From NCBI RefSeq assembly GCF_014803385.1, contig NZ_JACYFC010000004.1:411046-475045 (forward strand): 64,000 nt of DNA, written 5' to 3'. This DNA is from Marinomonas colpomeniae. Its GTDB lineage: Bacteria > Pseudomonadota > Gammaproteobacteria > Pseudomonadales > Marinomonadaceae. Made by a program: the position numbers and the translations under genes. Shown here one piece after another: positions 42,701 through 52,167 of this stretch; position 1 is the stretch's first letter; every line of letters begins with the position of its first letter. The notes under the pieces are model-generated. The model did not search any database. It saw only the letters and a list, made by a program, of their open reading frames with translations, and was not told the origin of the DNA.

Positions 42701-45700
42701 GTAGCGGAAGAAGTAACTGCATTGCCTACTTCATCGCTTGAAGTAACAACCGCATCGAATTCTGTGTCTGCAGCTAAATCAGAACCTGCGACTTCCACAC
42801 TCCAACTACCATCAGTACTTACTGTTGTTGTGTATTTCGTTCCGTTGACTTCGACCGTTACGGTATCGCCTTTCACTATGTCGCCGCCAGATGCTGAACC
42901 CGTTACTGTGATTGTGCTTTCTGCTTCTGCTGCGTTAATCACGTCATCCAATGTGATTACATCTATAGAAATGGTACCTGCGTCTGCTGACGTATCTTTA
43001 TCAATGACTTCTGGATATGAAGAGCCTGAGTTTCCGTACCCATCAGTTACATTAACAACAACGCTCAATTCGCCATCCGATAAAGTTGACACATCAGCAT
43101 TAACTTTAAAGTCGCCATTATCATCTACACTGACATTTTCACCACTGATAGTAATGGCTCCACCGTTACTATCAGTAATTGTAATAGACGTTACATCACC
43201 ACCTACTTCAACAAATCCACTAACTACTAAATTATCCATCTCATCGAAGTTAATGATTGAGTCACCACTTTCTTCAGATAAAGACACCGCAACATCAGCA
43301 AACATATCTACTTTATAAATTTCAGTGCTTTGGGCAGAAAAAGCATTACCAGCTTCATCTTCACCAGAAACGGTAACAACTATTTCAGGACTTGCCATAG
43401 TAGTGCTAGCTAAATCAGAACCTAATACATCGACAGAATATAAAAACTCTCCGTTTTCGTTAGTTTCTTCAGAAACAACACCTTCACCAATAAGAACACC
43501 ATCAAGTGTTACACTAATCGTATCGCCAGGTTGAGCATCATTACCGACATAACCAGTAATGGCAACCAAATTGCCTTCCTCTGACTCTTCGGAGTTAATG
43601 ACTTTGTCGGAAGTAATTCGGTCGATGTCAATTCGCCCTTCGGCTGAGGTATCAACTGTATGAGTTGAAGACCCTACTGATTCAACCGTGTTTCCAGCTG
43701 CATCGCTTGACTCTACAACGACGTCTAACGTTGTATCTGCCGCTAAATCAGAACCTGCTACTTCAACAGACCAATTACCATCCGCACCCACTATTGCTAT
43801 ATAAGTTTTATCGTTGATCTCTAGAGTCACGATATCGTCTTTCGCTATGTCGCCACCAATTGCTGAGCCAGTTACTGTAATTGTGCTGTCAGCTTCTGCT
43901 GCATTGATCACGTCATCCGGTGTAATCGCATCTACAGAGACTATACCCGCAGCTGCTTCTAGATCCGATTCTGCAGCCTTTTCCGTCACAGAATCTGATT
44001 CATTTCCTCGTTCATCAGACAAAGTCGCTGTAACTTCTGCACCTGGAGAGACCTCAACTGTTACACCATTTTCAATATTGTCTGCAGTTAAAGTAACGGT
44101 AACTTCTGTTACCACATTACCTTCCGTCACGCTGTACACCAAAGTGTCACCAACTTCTGATCCAGCTACCGAAATTGTCGCTGTAATAGTGTTCGCAGCA
44201 CCCTCTGCAACTTCCTCCGCATTGTAGACATCATCATCACCTGTACTTTCAAATGTAATCTCTGGGATGCCAATTGAATCATCATTTACAACAACAACTG
44301 TTATCTCTTCTGAAGTAGAACTTGATGTCTCACCTTCAGTTGCGGTTGCTACAACGGTTAATACATATGTCGTTGTCGCATCAATATCAATGGTCGTTAA
44401 TGTTAAGTTGTCTAAGTTCCAACTAGTAACATCTGCCACAGTTGAATATTCACTAGAGGTAAACGTATTAGTACCATCAGTAAGAGTAAAGCCAACCGGA
44501 ATATCTTGAACTTCAACAGCTAATGTCTCAGAACCATCTTGATCCGTTGAAGCGGCATTAATAGTAAAGGATACATCTCCACCTTCTAGTGTCGACAAAG
44601 TTTCCACACCAGATGTGATGACATTTTCGAAGCTCAATGAGTTCAGAAGGAAATCATTATCAGTAGAGTTAGTTACTGATGAATCGTACTCTGCGCTAAA
44701 TACAATCGTATCAAACGCAACGAGATTACCATCTTCGTCAGTAAAACTAATTGTTCCCGCATCATCTACTGTGTCAGTGCCGTTAGAAAAAGTACCTATA
44801 GATACAATATTTCCGTCCGAATAAAGAGTGTAAGTTGCTGTTTCTGCAGAACTCAACCATGCAAAGGAAGCATCGACAGATGTAACCGCATCATCAAAGG
44901 TAATAACAATTGCTTCACTCTGATCTGCATCAGAACCTATTTCTGAAACAGTGTCTGATCCATTAGTCGTTGCAGCATCGACGCCAATACCATCATGACT
45001 AGTACCGGTCACTGTAGTAAGTGCTCCAATTACATTATCGTCTGATCCGATTTCTACAAAATTACTATACCCAGTCAGCGTATAGCCGTTACCAGAACTA
45101 ACTTGGCTATCACCAACTTCACCATAACTATCAACATTAATAGTCACCGTCTCAGTCACATTTAAAGTAGGTGTATCGGCTACCGCATCAACAGTAATAT
45201 CTAATGTAGACGTTGTACCAGTATTCGTTGTGTAGGTTATTTGAGGAACAGTACCACTCCAATCATCAGTTGGTGTGAAGGTATAACTACCGTCTGAACC
45301 TAAAACGATTGTACCAACCGTCGCTGTTGATGTTGTTTCATTACCATCACTATCGATTACAGTAATAGCTTCAGTAACAATAACGGCATCGACAGAACCG
45401 TCTTCGTTCTCAGTAATAGTATAAGTTGTATCGTCACCATCAATCGTGAAGCTACTCACTGTTAAAGTATTATCAGCATCACTGTCATTCGCTAAAACAT
45501 TACCGCTAACAGCTGTATCTTCAAGAGTACTACTAGAGTCAGCAATAACAGACACCAACGCTGTCGCTGTCGCTTCAGTCGATGTGTTGCCCGCTACGTC
45601 TGTAATCGTCGCCGTAATCGTCGCTTCTGGTTCGATTTCGACCGTAATGCCGCTGCTAATCAACGCGTCTGTTAAGACCACACTTACGGCGTCTGCATCA

Positions 45701-47628
45701 TCCACTTGGTACGTCACTGTGTCGCCAGCAACCGCATCCGCTGGGATACTGATCGTTGCCGTCACGGTGCCATCTGTTCCAAGCTCCGCTGCGTTGTAAA
45801 CGCCATCATTATTTGTATCACCTGCGATCGCTATCGTTGGTGCCAACGTCGCCGTTGTGTCTGCATCATCTGCTGTCGCTGTCGCTTCAGTCGATGTGTT
45901 GCCCGCTACGTCTGTAATCGTCGCCGTAATCGTCGCTTCTGGTTCGATTTCGACCGTAATGCCGCTGCTAATCAACGCGTCTGTTAAGACCACACTTACG
46001 GCGTCTGCATCATCCACTTGGTACGTCACTGTGTCGCCAGCAACCGCATCCGCTGGGATACTGATCGTTGCCGTCACGGTGCCATCTGTTCCAAGCTCCG
46101 CTGCGTTGTAAACGCCATCATTATTTGTATCACCTGCGATCGCTATCGTTGGTGCAGAAGCCGTTACATCAACCGTATGAGTAGATGTCGTACTTGCAGT
46201 GAAGGAATTACCAGCAGAATCTTCACCTGTAACAGTAACCGTAAAAGAGGCATCTGCAGCAAGGTCACTACCTTTAACAGCGACACTCCATAAATTGCTT
46301 GCCACAACTGCTGTATAAATAACACCATTAATCGTCATTGATACGATGTCACCATTAGCAACATCAAATCCGACACTCCCAGAAACAGTCACTGTGCCTT
46401 CGCTTTCTTCAGCATTAATAATGTCATCGTCTGTAATGCTGTTAACTCTTATGACAGCTCTAGCCGTCGTATCTACAAAGTAGCTTTCTGTTGTATTAGC
46501 ATCACCTTCTTGGCCAATATTATTAACAACAGATACGCTGCCATCTATCTCGGAGTTTGCATCAGCCTCTAGATCTGAACCCGCAACATCAACAGACCAA
46601 ACTCCATCAGAGCCAACTGTGGTCGTATAAGTAACGTCATTAATAACAAGCGTCACAATCCCACTTTCAAAGTCATCACCTGTTACTGTACCTGTAATTG
46701 TAATCGTATTGCCTGCTTCTGAAGCGTTTATAGTAGCGTCGTCAGTTACTTGGTCGATATCCAAATTAATTAGAAGTGGAGTTTGATCAATGGTATGCGT
46801 TGAAGTTGAAGCACTTTCAACAGTATTTCCATCGCTATTAGAAGAGAACACAACAACATCAAATTCCGTATCCGCAGCTAAATCAGTACCAGTTACACCA
46901 ATAGACCAAGAGCCATCAGAACCGACACTTGTTACATACCTAGTACCATTAACAACCAAGGAGACCAAATCACCTGACGAAATGTCACCGCCTGTTGCTG
47001 AACCAGATACAGTTACTGTACCTTTTGCTTCGGCTGCATCAATGATGTCATCCGATGTAATGGAATTTATAGTGACAGTACCTGCAACGGCATCAGCTAC
47101 ATTTGTTGATGTACTGCTAACGATATAATCATCGCCTTCAGAGTCGTCTTGTGTATCTGTATCAAATCCATACCCTGGTAAAGTTTCAAAACCTGAATCC
47201 ACACCAGCCACACCTGCTGTTCGAGCAACAGATACGCCAACAGTATCTTCATCTTCCAGAACTTCACCCGCTGCAGGCGCTTCTTGGGTAAGAGTAGGGT
47301 CATCACCAGCAAGTATTGCTGCCTGCAACGCTTCAATATCCGCAACCGAATCTGCCACAAGGTCTTCTGCATCACCTGCGTTATAAATTTCATCAGTTAT
47401 TTCAACAATGGCGTCACCACCGATAACAACTTCTGTGTTATCAACAAAAGTAATAGTTACACTAGAACCGCTTCCTGTAAGGACAGTTTCTCCAAAATAT
47501 ATAGAGTCACCAATACTGATGATTCGATCCTGTCCATCAACAGACTGAACTACTACTGAGCCAGTTAATTTAGTGACAACACCAATAGGTGTACCTGATA
47601 TTGAAGAAGTTGTTTGGCTGTCGCTCAT
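39706..47628 (-). CDS. Giant LapA-like RTX adhesin (2640 aa)
   Basis: A very acidic, threonine-rich, repetitive secreted protein. It starts with a LapA-type retention module (about 1-110) and a dialanine cleavage motif PAAG at 118-121, the kind used by LapG proteases. Then come many Ig-like repeats (about 180-2050), including two identical units (about 492-690), a cadherin/VCBS-like part, a GDGDD-type calcium-binding stretch (about 2076-2216), RTX nonapeptides (about 2433-2533) and a type I secretion signal ending SINIDG. Such adhesins are held in the outer membrane and control biofilm formation. No secretion genes or lapD/lapG are in the window. Its regulation may use the palindrome at 47710. 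Confidence 0.92.
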   Translation of the reverse strand: MSDSQTTSSISGTPIGVVTKLTGSVVVQSVDGQDRIISIGDSIYFGETVLTGSGSSVTITFVDNTEVVIGGDAIVEITDEIYNAGDAEDLVADSVADIEALQAAILAGDDPTLTQEAPAAGEVLEDEDTVGVSVARTAGVAGVDSGFETLPGYGFDTDTQDDSEGDDYIVSSTSTNVADAVAGTVTINSITSDDIIDAAEAKGTVTVSGSATGGDISSGDLVSLVVNGTRYVTSVGSDGSWSIGVTGTDLAADTEFDVVVFSSNSDGNTVESASTSTHTIDQTPLLINLDIDQVTDDATINASEAGNTITITGTVTGDDFESGIVTLVINDVTYTTTVGSDGVWSVDVAGSDLEADANSEIDGSVSVVNNIGQEGDANTTESYFVDTTARAVIRVNSITDDDIINAEESEGTVTVSGSVGFDVANGDIVSMTINGVIYTAVVASNLWSVAVKGSDLAADASFTVTVTGEDSAGNSFTASTTSTHTVDVTASAPTIAIAGDTNNDGVYNAAELGTDGTVTATISIPADAVAGDTVTYQVDDADAVSVVLTDALISSGITVEIEPEATITATITDVAGNTSTEATATADDADTTATLAPTIAIAGDTNNDGVYNAAELGTDGTVTATISIPADAVAGDTVTYQVDDADAVSVVLTDALISSGITVEIEPEATITATITDVAGNTSTEATATALVSVIADSSSTLEDTAVSGNVLANDSDADNTLTVSSFTIDGDDTTYTITENEDGSVDAVIVTEAITVIDSDGNETTSTATVGTIVLGSDGSYTFTPTDDWSGTVPQITYTTNTGTTSTLDITVDAVADTPTLNVTETVTINVDSYGEVGDSQVSSGNGYTLTGYSNFVEIGSDDNVIGALTTVTGTSHDGIGVDAATTNGSDTVSEIGSDADQSEAIVITFDDAVTSVDASFAWLSSAETATYTLYSDGNIVSIGTFSNGTDTVDDAGTISFTDEDGNLVAFDTIVFSAEYDSSVTNSTDNDFLLNSLSFENVITSGVETLSTLEGGDVSFTINAASTDQDGSETLAVEVQDIPVGFTLTDGTNTFTSSEYSTVADVTSWNLDNLTLTTIDIDATTTYVLTVVATATEGETSSSTSEEITVVVVNDDSIGIPEITFESTGDDDVYNAEEVAEGAANTITATISVAGSEVGDTLVYSVTEGNVVTEVTVTLTADNIENGVTVEVSPGAEVTATLSDERGNESDSVTEKAAESDLEAAAGIVSVDAITPDDVINAAEADSTITVTGSAIGGDIAKDDIVTLEINDKTYIAIVGADGNWSVEVAGSDLAADTTLDVVVESSDAAGNTVESVGSSTHTVDTSAEGRIDIDRITSDKVINSEESEEGNLVAITGYVGNDAQPGDTISVTLDGVLIGEGVVSEETNENGEFLYSVDVLGSDLASTTMASPEIVVTVSGEDEAGNAFSAQSTEIYKVDMFADVAVSLSEESGDSIINFDEMDNLVVSGFVEVGGDVTSITITDSNGGAITISGENVSVDDNGDFKVNADVSTLSDGELSVVVNVTDGYGNSGSSYPEVIDKDTSADAGTISIDVITLDDVINAAEAESTITVTGSASGGDIVKGDTVTVEVNGTKYTTTVSTDGSWSVEVAGSDLAADTEFDAVVTSSDEVGNAVTSSATSTHTVDTSADAPMISLEAADTSEDGVYNAEELGTDGTVTATITLPDDFNATRDTLTINGETHTLTEAEITAGEVNVEISPEETVTATITDAAGNTSEESSVTALAVNNTPVSVTTTSTLQLVAAVSTFAISSIASGFSNSEFDEGGWRGRSDEENNDDDVYDEVVSWGNGGKNNKYDAGESSITASEGDAASDLGFGDSVVIASISHTNDATTSTYDNKEVSDNLEETDFNVDVTLVIAGEEVTVNLSSSLVVDETDNSSSNSDDSLTLETTSATVEVDGVTYTVYLDGFLVDGEVVTTVSTAENETATFSVVAHVESSETTSSDDNILTGMLTVDGGDDGFAYVVASDTTDNNGTLVINTDGTYSFTPSDSLLNSISSTEVLTYTYTVVDTDGDSVENTLIINVYPDASTLGTVTVESVTLGSVDDSYDYSTTSDISSGTFDSEDGFGSGDDSITVSTGTSDIEGSTYIDMDSGNDTITVEDDIKGNTFIDMGDGDDTITVGDDISGNAEIDMGAGHDTVIIGGNFSSTNSLETDEGNDTVTVGGNVSGEIHMDEGDDYLSIGGTISDTVDGGSSGTDYLYLASYSYDDYINDVDSIRTEYIEDFEYIMFSDGVVYDVDEGELTTDATVLTVFANGTANTESTLNSNDLYTVTGTATGGYISEGNTVTLEINGTTYTTVVTSEGSWTVDVAKSDLDVDNDFDAVVSSLDSNDNIVLTQTSYTYSNTTDDSNSSDDESTKFEEMAANLDDNITWFESNTGIEDTSTDSVDQNDKYWNDGETGSHVIGTSNDDTIYGNGGDDHLVGNNSQDDLFGGEGSDWLEGGDGDDNLYGNEGDDLLDGGSGQDYIEGGAGNDILRGEDGDDTLLGGDGNDILLGGQGQDTLTGGDGCDLFILQDPSIGSIDTITDFNVNDDALDVSDLLSGDNIDLDDVDAVTAYLNANLTLDSNDDGSGSLTVKDENGADHDVATFGSDSTLDSGSTVTVIYNEQEYSINIDG
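45560..46155. repeat. Two identical 284-bp tandem repeats in the adhesin gene
   Basis: Copies 45560-45843 and 45872-46155 appear identical throughout with a 312-bp (104-codon) period, so they encode two Ig-like domains of identical sequence. Other domains of the gene are diverged. This indicates a recent in-frame duplication or gene conversion. Confidence 0.9.
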
Positions 47629-48027
47629 GGTGAATCTCCTGGACTCTAAATAAGGCGTAATAATCTAATAATTACTAATAGAATAGGGATTTAAAAGCAA
47701 AGTATCTATTGTACCTTGGTACAGTCGTTGTATTTATTTATTGTTTTTTAATAATTTCCTTATCTAGCTAGGCTTTCAGCCCCTTATCATTGCTATACAT
47801 CACTCAAATCTTTATAATTTTTGCCACTTCGACTCTGAACTCAGCGCTCACAGGTTTTTTGTTTTTTTATAATCTGTTTCGATAGCCTATTTCAAAGTCT
47901 ATTCCAGACTCTCTCATCAAACCTGTATGAGAATGTCACGCATTTGCCATACTCTGGCGCAATAATCTCAAGCTTCTTGTAATAAAAAGCGACAGCTTAT
48001 TTTTCTTATGAATTCAGAAGGTAATAA
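47629..48027. other. 399-bp divergent promoter region, adhesin and sulP
   Basis: Holds the minus-strand adhesin leader, with AGGAG before its start, the palindrome 47710-47723 and the plus-strand sulP promoter. No open reading frame is supported. AAGG lies just before the sulP ATG. Confidence 0.6.
47710..47723. promoter_or_regulatory. Palindrome TGTACC-TT-GGTACA upstream of the large adhesin
   Basis: A perfect 6-bp inverted repeat around TT, 82 bases upstream of the adhesin start. The identical 14-mer, in the same orientation, occurs 87 bases upstream of the second adhesin gene (56005-56018). A shared operator is inferred; the regulator is unknown. Confidence 0.75.
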
Positions 48028-49518
48028 ATGATCGATTCGATAAAACGAGATTGGTTCTCGAACATAAAAGGCGACTCTCTCGCCGGCACAGTTGTTGCGC
48101 TTGCTTTAATACCTGAAGCAATTGCCTTTTCTATTATTGCGGGCGTAGATCCGAAAGTAGGCTTATACGCGTCTTTTTGTATCGCTGTTATCATCTCGTT
48201 TGTTGGTGGTCGTCCAGGCATGATCTCCGCAGCAACTGGCGCAATGGCTTTATTAATGGTGACATTGGTAAAAGACCATGGTTTGGAATATCTACTGGCT
48301 GCCAGTCTATTAACCGGTGTCATTCAGATTTTTGCGGGATATTTGAAACTTGGTTCCTTAATGCGATTTGTCTCCCGATCGGTTGTCACTGGATTTGTAA
48401 ACGCTTTGGCCATTCTGATATTCATGGCTCAGTTGCCAGAATTAACCGACGTCACTTGGCATGTTTACGCAATGACAGCCGCTGGTTTAGGCATTATTTA
48501 CCTTTTTCCTTTACTTCCTGTAATTGGTAAAGCACTGCCTTCACCATTAGTTTGTATTGTTGTACTGACTGTTTTCGCCATGACTTACGGATTAGACATT
48601 CGCACAGTTGCAGATATGGGTGAGCTTCCAGATACACTACCTATCTTCCTATGGCCTGATGTTCCATTAACACTAGAAACATTGATGATTATTTTGCCTT
48701 ACTCAATTGGCCTTGCCACTGTAGGTCTTCTAGAATCAATGATGACAGCCACCATAGTGGATGAATTCACCGACACAACCAGTGATAAAAACCGTGAGTG
48801 TAAAGGTCAAGGTATCGCTAACATAGGTTCAAGTTTACTTGGCGGTATGGCTGGTTGTGCCATGATTGGACAATCTGTTATCAACGTAAAATCCGGTGGG
48901 CGTGGTCGTTTATCCACTTTTATTGCCGGCTTCCTTCTATTGATTATGGTGGTCTTCCTTGATGACCTGATTGGTCAGATCCCAATGGCGGCATTAGTGG
49001 CTGTAATGATCATGGTATCTATTGGTACTTTCTCTTGGGAATCCATCATTAACCTGAAGAAACACCCGCTATCAACTAACATTGTTATGTTGGCAACGGT
49101 TTCTATCGTTGTCGCAACACACAACCTTGCACTGGGTGTGTTTGTTGGCGTGTTATTGGCGGCATTGTTCTTTGCTAACAAGATTGGCCGTTTCATGGTG
49201 GTCACGAACAACGCAACAGAAAATACAGGTCACCGTACTTATAAAGTAATCGGACAAGTCTTTTTTGCGTCGTCAGATCAATTTAATGCGTCTTTTGATT
49301 TTAAAGAAGCGGTTGAAAAGGTTACGATCGATTTATCAGATGCACACTTCTGGGACATCACATCCGTATCCGCTTTGGATAAAGTAGTGATCAAATTCCG
49401 TCGTGAAGGTGCTGAAGTAGACGTTGTAGGATTGAATGAAGCCAGCGCGACGGTTGTCGACAAGTTTGGCGTTCATAACAACCCAGAAGAAGTTGAAAAA
49501 GTGATGGGCGGTCATTAA
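48028..49518 (+). CDS. SulP-family anion transporter with STAS domain
   Basis: A 496-residue SLC26/SulP transporter: about ten to twelve membrane segments (about 1-390) beginning [26 protein letters not shown], followed by a C-terminal cytoplasmic STAS domain (about 405-490) with the [13 protein letters not shown] strand. The substrate (sulfate, bicarbonate or another anion) cannot be read from sequence. AAGG precedes the ATG. It lies 63 bases before a tandem-Usp gene on the same strand; SulP-Usp pairs are common in marine bacteria. Confidence 0.92.
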   Translation: MIDSIKRDWFSNIKGDSLAGTVVALALIPEAIAFSIIAGVDPKVGLYASFCIAVIISFVGGRPGMISAATGAMALLMVTLVKDHGLEYLLAASLLTGVIQIFAGYLKLGSLMRFVSRSVVTGFVNALAILIFMAQLPELTDVTWHVYAMTAAGLGIIYLFPLLPVIGKALPSPLVCIVVLTVFAMTYGLDIRTVADMGELPDTLPIFLWPDVPLTLETLMIILPYSIGLATVGLLESMMTATIVDEFTDTTSDKNRECKGQGIANIGSSLLGGMAGCAMIGQSVINVKSGGRGRLSTFIAGFLLLIMVVFLDDLIGQIPMAALVAVMIMVSIGTFSWESIINLKKHPLSTNIVMLATVSIVVATHNLALGVFVGVLLAALFFANKIGRFMVVTNNATENTGHRTYKVIGQVFFASSDQFNASFDFKEAVEKVTIDLSDAHFWDITSVSALDKVVIKFRREGAEVDVVGLNEASATVVDKFGVHNNPEEVEKVMGGH

Positions 49519-49581
49519 TCGTCAACGACCATAAATCACCTTCTCCTTCTTTTTTAAAATAATGAGATAGGGAGTACAGCA

Positions 49582-50433
49582 ATGACAAACATAATAGCTT
49601 GTATCGATGGTTCTGTTTTATCAGAAAGCGTCACCACAGCATCTGTGTGGGCTGCCAAACAAATGGCTTGCCCTCTGACATTGCTGCACTCTTTAGAGGA
49701 AGAAGTCACCCGAACGGATGAGGATCTATCCGGTTCCATCGGTTTCGGGAGTCGAGAACACTTACTCGACGAGCTTGTTTCGCTGGACGCCCAACGAGCA
49801 AAGTTGGCACTGGAACACGGTAAATTAGTGCTTGAGAACGCCAAAGCATTTGCACTAAAAGCTGGAGCCAAACAGATAGAATTGCTACAGCGTCACGGCG
49901 ATCTTATTGAAACACTTGCAGACCTTGAAGAAGAAACTCGTCTTATTGTGATCGGACGACTTGGTAGTAACCACGCCATGGACGCCCATACCATTGGATC
50001 ACACATAGAACGTGTTGCTCGTGCCTCGCACAAACCCATTTTGATTAGTGTCGATAAATTCAAAGCACCAACAAACTTCATGATTGCTTACGATGGTCGT
50101 GAAGCCGCCGACAACGCCATTGCTCGCATTGCACAGAGCCCACTTTTGCTAGGCTTACCTTGTCATTTGGTCATGGCGGGAGATGACACAAAAGAAAGAC
50201 GCGCTAAATTGGAAGAGGCGCAAAACATCCTCGAAGAAGAAGGGTTTGAAGTCACCTCGGTTATTCAGCCGGGTAAAATCTACCCTGTGCTCACTCAGTA
50301 TCGCAAAGACCATAATATCGAATTGATGGCGATGGGAGCTTATGCTCACTCAAAAGTTCGTCAGTTCTTTGTTGGTAGCAACACCACAAAAATGATCATC
50401 GAAAGCGACATCCCACTTTTGATTCTTCGTTAG
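49582..50433 (+). CDS. Universal stress protein with two tandem UspA domains
   Basis: A 283-residue protein of two UspA domains (about 1-150 and 158-283). The first starts NIIACIDGSVLSESV and its nucleotide loop reads GRLGSN; the second starts FMIAYDGREAADNA and ends with the ATP-binding GAYAHSKVRQFFVGSNTTKMI. It lies 63 bases downstream of the SulP gene with GGGAG before its ATG, so it is probably co-transcribed and may modulate that transporter. Confidence 0.9.
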   Translation: MTNIIACIDGSVLSESVTTASVWAAKQMACPLTLLHSLEEEVTRTDEDLSGSIGFGSREHLLDELVSLDAQRAKLALEHGKLVLENAKAFALKAGAKQIELLQRHGDLIETLADLEEETRLIVIGRLGSNHAMDAHTIGSHIERVARASHKPILISVDKFKAPTNFMIAYDGREAADNAIARIAQSPLLLGLPCHLVMAGDDTKERRAKLEEAQNILEEEGFEVTSVIQPGKIYPVLTQYRKDHNIELMAMGAYAHSKVRQFFVGSNTTKMIIESDIPLLILR

Positions 50434-50468
50434 TTAACGCCTGACTTAAAACAGAAATACCACCATCT

Positions 50469-50502
50469 AAAAAGGCGAGCTCTTCGGATCTCGTCTTTTT
50501 TA
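50469..50502 (+). terminator. Terminator after the tandem-usp gene
   Basis: AAAAAGGCGAG/CTCGTCTTTTTT stem with a short loop and T6 separates the sulP-usp unit from the arsenic operon. Confidence 0.87.
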
Positions 50503-50578
50503 TTGGGTTCACCGACCTCAAACATTCACACAACATACGCAAAACACATTGAATCATTCAATATATATGAAAAAACAA

Positions 50579-50598
50579 ATATATGACTTTCCATATAT
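50579..50598. promoter_or_regulatory. Inverted repeat, probable ArsR operator
   Basis: ATATATG (50579-50585) and CATATAT (50592-50598) form a perfect 7-bp inverted repeat with a 6-bp spacer, 42 bases before arsR. Similar AT-rich dyads are the usual binding sites of ArsR/SmtB repressors. Confidence 0.6.
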
Positions 50599-50639
50599 AA
50601 AAACCTAATATAGAATCCAAACAACATAAAATGCATTAA

Positions 50640-50996
50640 ATGGCGACCAACATGGATCCAACTTTCTTTTTTAAAGCACTGGCAGACGATACACGCTTAC
50701 GCTGTCTTCTACTGATTACACAAGCAGAAGAGTTGTGCGTTTGCGAACTCATGGCCGCGCTAAATGAATCTCAACCTAAAATATCGCGTCACCTCGCTCA
50801 ATTACGTAAAAGCGGCCTACTCAGCGACAGACGCCAAGGCCAATGGGTATTTTACAAACTTCACGCCGAGCTGCCGGAATGGGCGCAACATATTTTAAAA
50901 ACAACACTGAATAACCAAACACAGTGGTTACAAGAGAATCTCAATCAACTAGAAAACATGGGCAGCCGACCAGAACGACTCACAGTCTGCTGCTAA
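50640..50996 (+). CDS. arsR: ArsR-family arsenic-responsive repressor
   Basis: A 118-residue ArsR/SmtB winged-helix repressor. ELCVCEL (Cys33, Cys35) is the As(III)-binding motif of alpha3-site ArsR proteins, and a Cys-Cys pair closes the C-terminus. The helix-turn-helix is SQPKISRHLAQLRKSGLL. It heads arsR-GAPDH-arsJ and should derepress it when arsenite binds. No strong Shine-Dalgarno; ATG 50652 (MDPTFFF) is an alternative start. Confidence 0.92.
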   Translation: MATNMDPTFFFKALADDTRLRCLLLITQAEELCVCELMAALNESQPKISRHLAQLRKSGLLSDRRQGQWVFYKLHAELPEWAQHILKTTLNNQTQWLQENLNQLENMGSRPERLTVCC

Positions 50997-51079
50997 TGCT
51001 GTTTTTATAACAAACAAACAAACAAACAAAGTTTTATCGATAAAACCTAATTTGCAAAATCACAACACGGAGACAAGCA

Positions 51080-52087
51080 ATGACGATCAAAGTAGGAATC
51101 AATGGGTTTGGCCGCATGGGCAGACTTTCTTTTCGTGCCGCTTTTGATTGGGACGACGTAGAATTTGTCCAAATCAATGATGCTGCTGGTGACGCCGCAA
51201 CCCTTGCTCACCTTGTTAATTTTGACTCTGTACACGGTCGCTGGAATCACAATGCCACCAGCGATGGCGAGACTATCTTAATTAACGGTCACGAAATCAA
51301 ATGCACGAAAAATCGGGACATCGCTTCAACCAACTGGTCCCAATGTGACGTGGTCATTGAAGCCACTGGTGCAATGAAAACCAAAGCATTGCTACAAGCG
51401 TATCTTGACCAAGGCGTAAAACGCGTCGTGGTGACCGCTCCGGTAAAAGAAGACGGCGTGCTAAACTTGGTTATGGGTGTCAATGATAAAGACTACGATC
51501 CAAGCCAACACCAAATCATCACTGCTGCTTCTTGTACCACCAACTGTCTCGCCCCCGTGGTGAAAGTACTGCACGAATCCATTGGCATCAAACACGGTTC
51601 CATGACCACCATTCATGACATAACCAATACACAAACCATTATCGATTCGCCCCACAAAGACTTACGTCGCGCCCGTGCTTGCGGCAGCAGCTTAATCCCA
51701 ACAACGACAGGTTCTGCGACCGCCATTACGCACATTTTCCCAGAATTAAAAGGCAAGCTAAACGGCCATGCGGTTCGTATTCCATTAACCAACGCGTCAC
51801 TGACCGATTGCGTTTTTGAGATGAACCGCGCCACCACAGAAGCAGAAATCAACCAATTACTTAAAACCGCCAGCGAAGGCGAATTAAAAGATATCCTTGG
51901 CTACGAAGAACGCCCATTGGTTTCTATCGATTACAAAACCGACCCTCGGTCTAGCATCATCGATGCGCCAAGCACCATGGTCATCAATGGCACACAAGTG
52001 AAGCTGTATGTTTGGTATGACAACGAATGGGGTTACGCCAATCGCACCGCAGAACTGATGCGTAAAGTGGGTCGTTTAGATAAATAA
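51080..52087 (+). CDS. ArsJ-associated glyceraldehyde-3-phosphate dehydrogenase
   Basis: A 335-residue GAPDH with NAD-binding [10 protein letters not shown], catalytic Cys152 in SCTTNCLAP and [10 protein letters not shown]. Its place between arsR and arsJ shows that it is the dedicated arsenic form, which uses arsenate instead of phosphate to make unstable 1-arseno-3-phosphoglycerate for export by ArsJ (established for this operon type). GGAGA precedes the ATG. A glycolytic role cannot be excluded by sequence alone. Confidence 0.93.
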   Translation: MTIKVGINGFGRMGRLSFRAAFDWDDVEFVQINDAAGDAATLAHLVNFDSVHGRWNHNATSDGETILINGHEIKCTKNRDIASTNWSQCDVVIEATGAMKTKALLQAYLDQGVKRVVVTAPVKEDGVLNLVMGVNDKDYDPSQHQIITAASCTTNCLAPVVKVLHESIGIKHGSMTTIHDITNTQTIIDSPHKDLRRARACGSSLIPTTTGSATAITHIFPELKGKLNGHAVRIPLTNASLTDCVFEMNRATTEAEINQLLKTASEGELKDILGYEERPLVSIDYKTDPRSSIIDAPSTMVINGTQVKLYVWYDNEWGYANRTAELMRKVGRLDK

Positions 52088-52109
52088 GCTCAGATAACAA
52101 ATAATTTAA

Positions 52110-52133
52110 AAACGGTCGTAAGACCGTTTCTTT
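52110..52133 (+). terminator. Hairpin between the GAPDH and arsJ genes
   Basis: AAACGGTC/GACCGTTT with a GTAA loop is followed by a weak pyrimidine run (CTTTC). It may be a partial terminator or mRNA-stability element that sets the GAPDH/ArsJ ratio. Confidence 0.55.
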
Positions 52134-52167
52134 CATTCGCCACAACATCAAAGCAGAAGACGAGACT

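Noticed and set aside
42722..43318. Long plus-strand open frames (up to 198 codons) opposite the large adhesin gene
   Set aside because: They are antisense shadows of the repetitive Thr/Asp-rich coding sequence, with Ser/Val-rich low-complexity products and no ribosome-binding sites.
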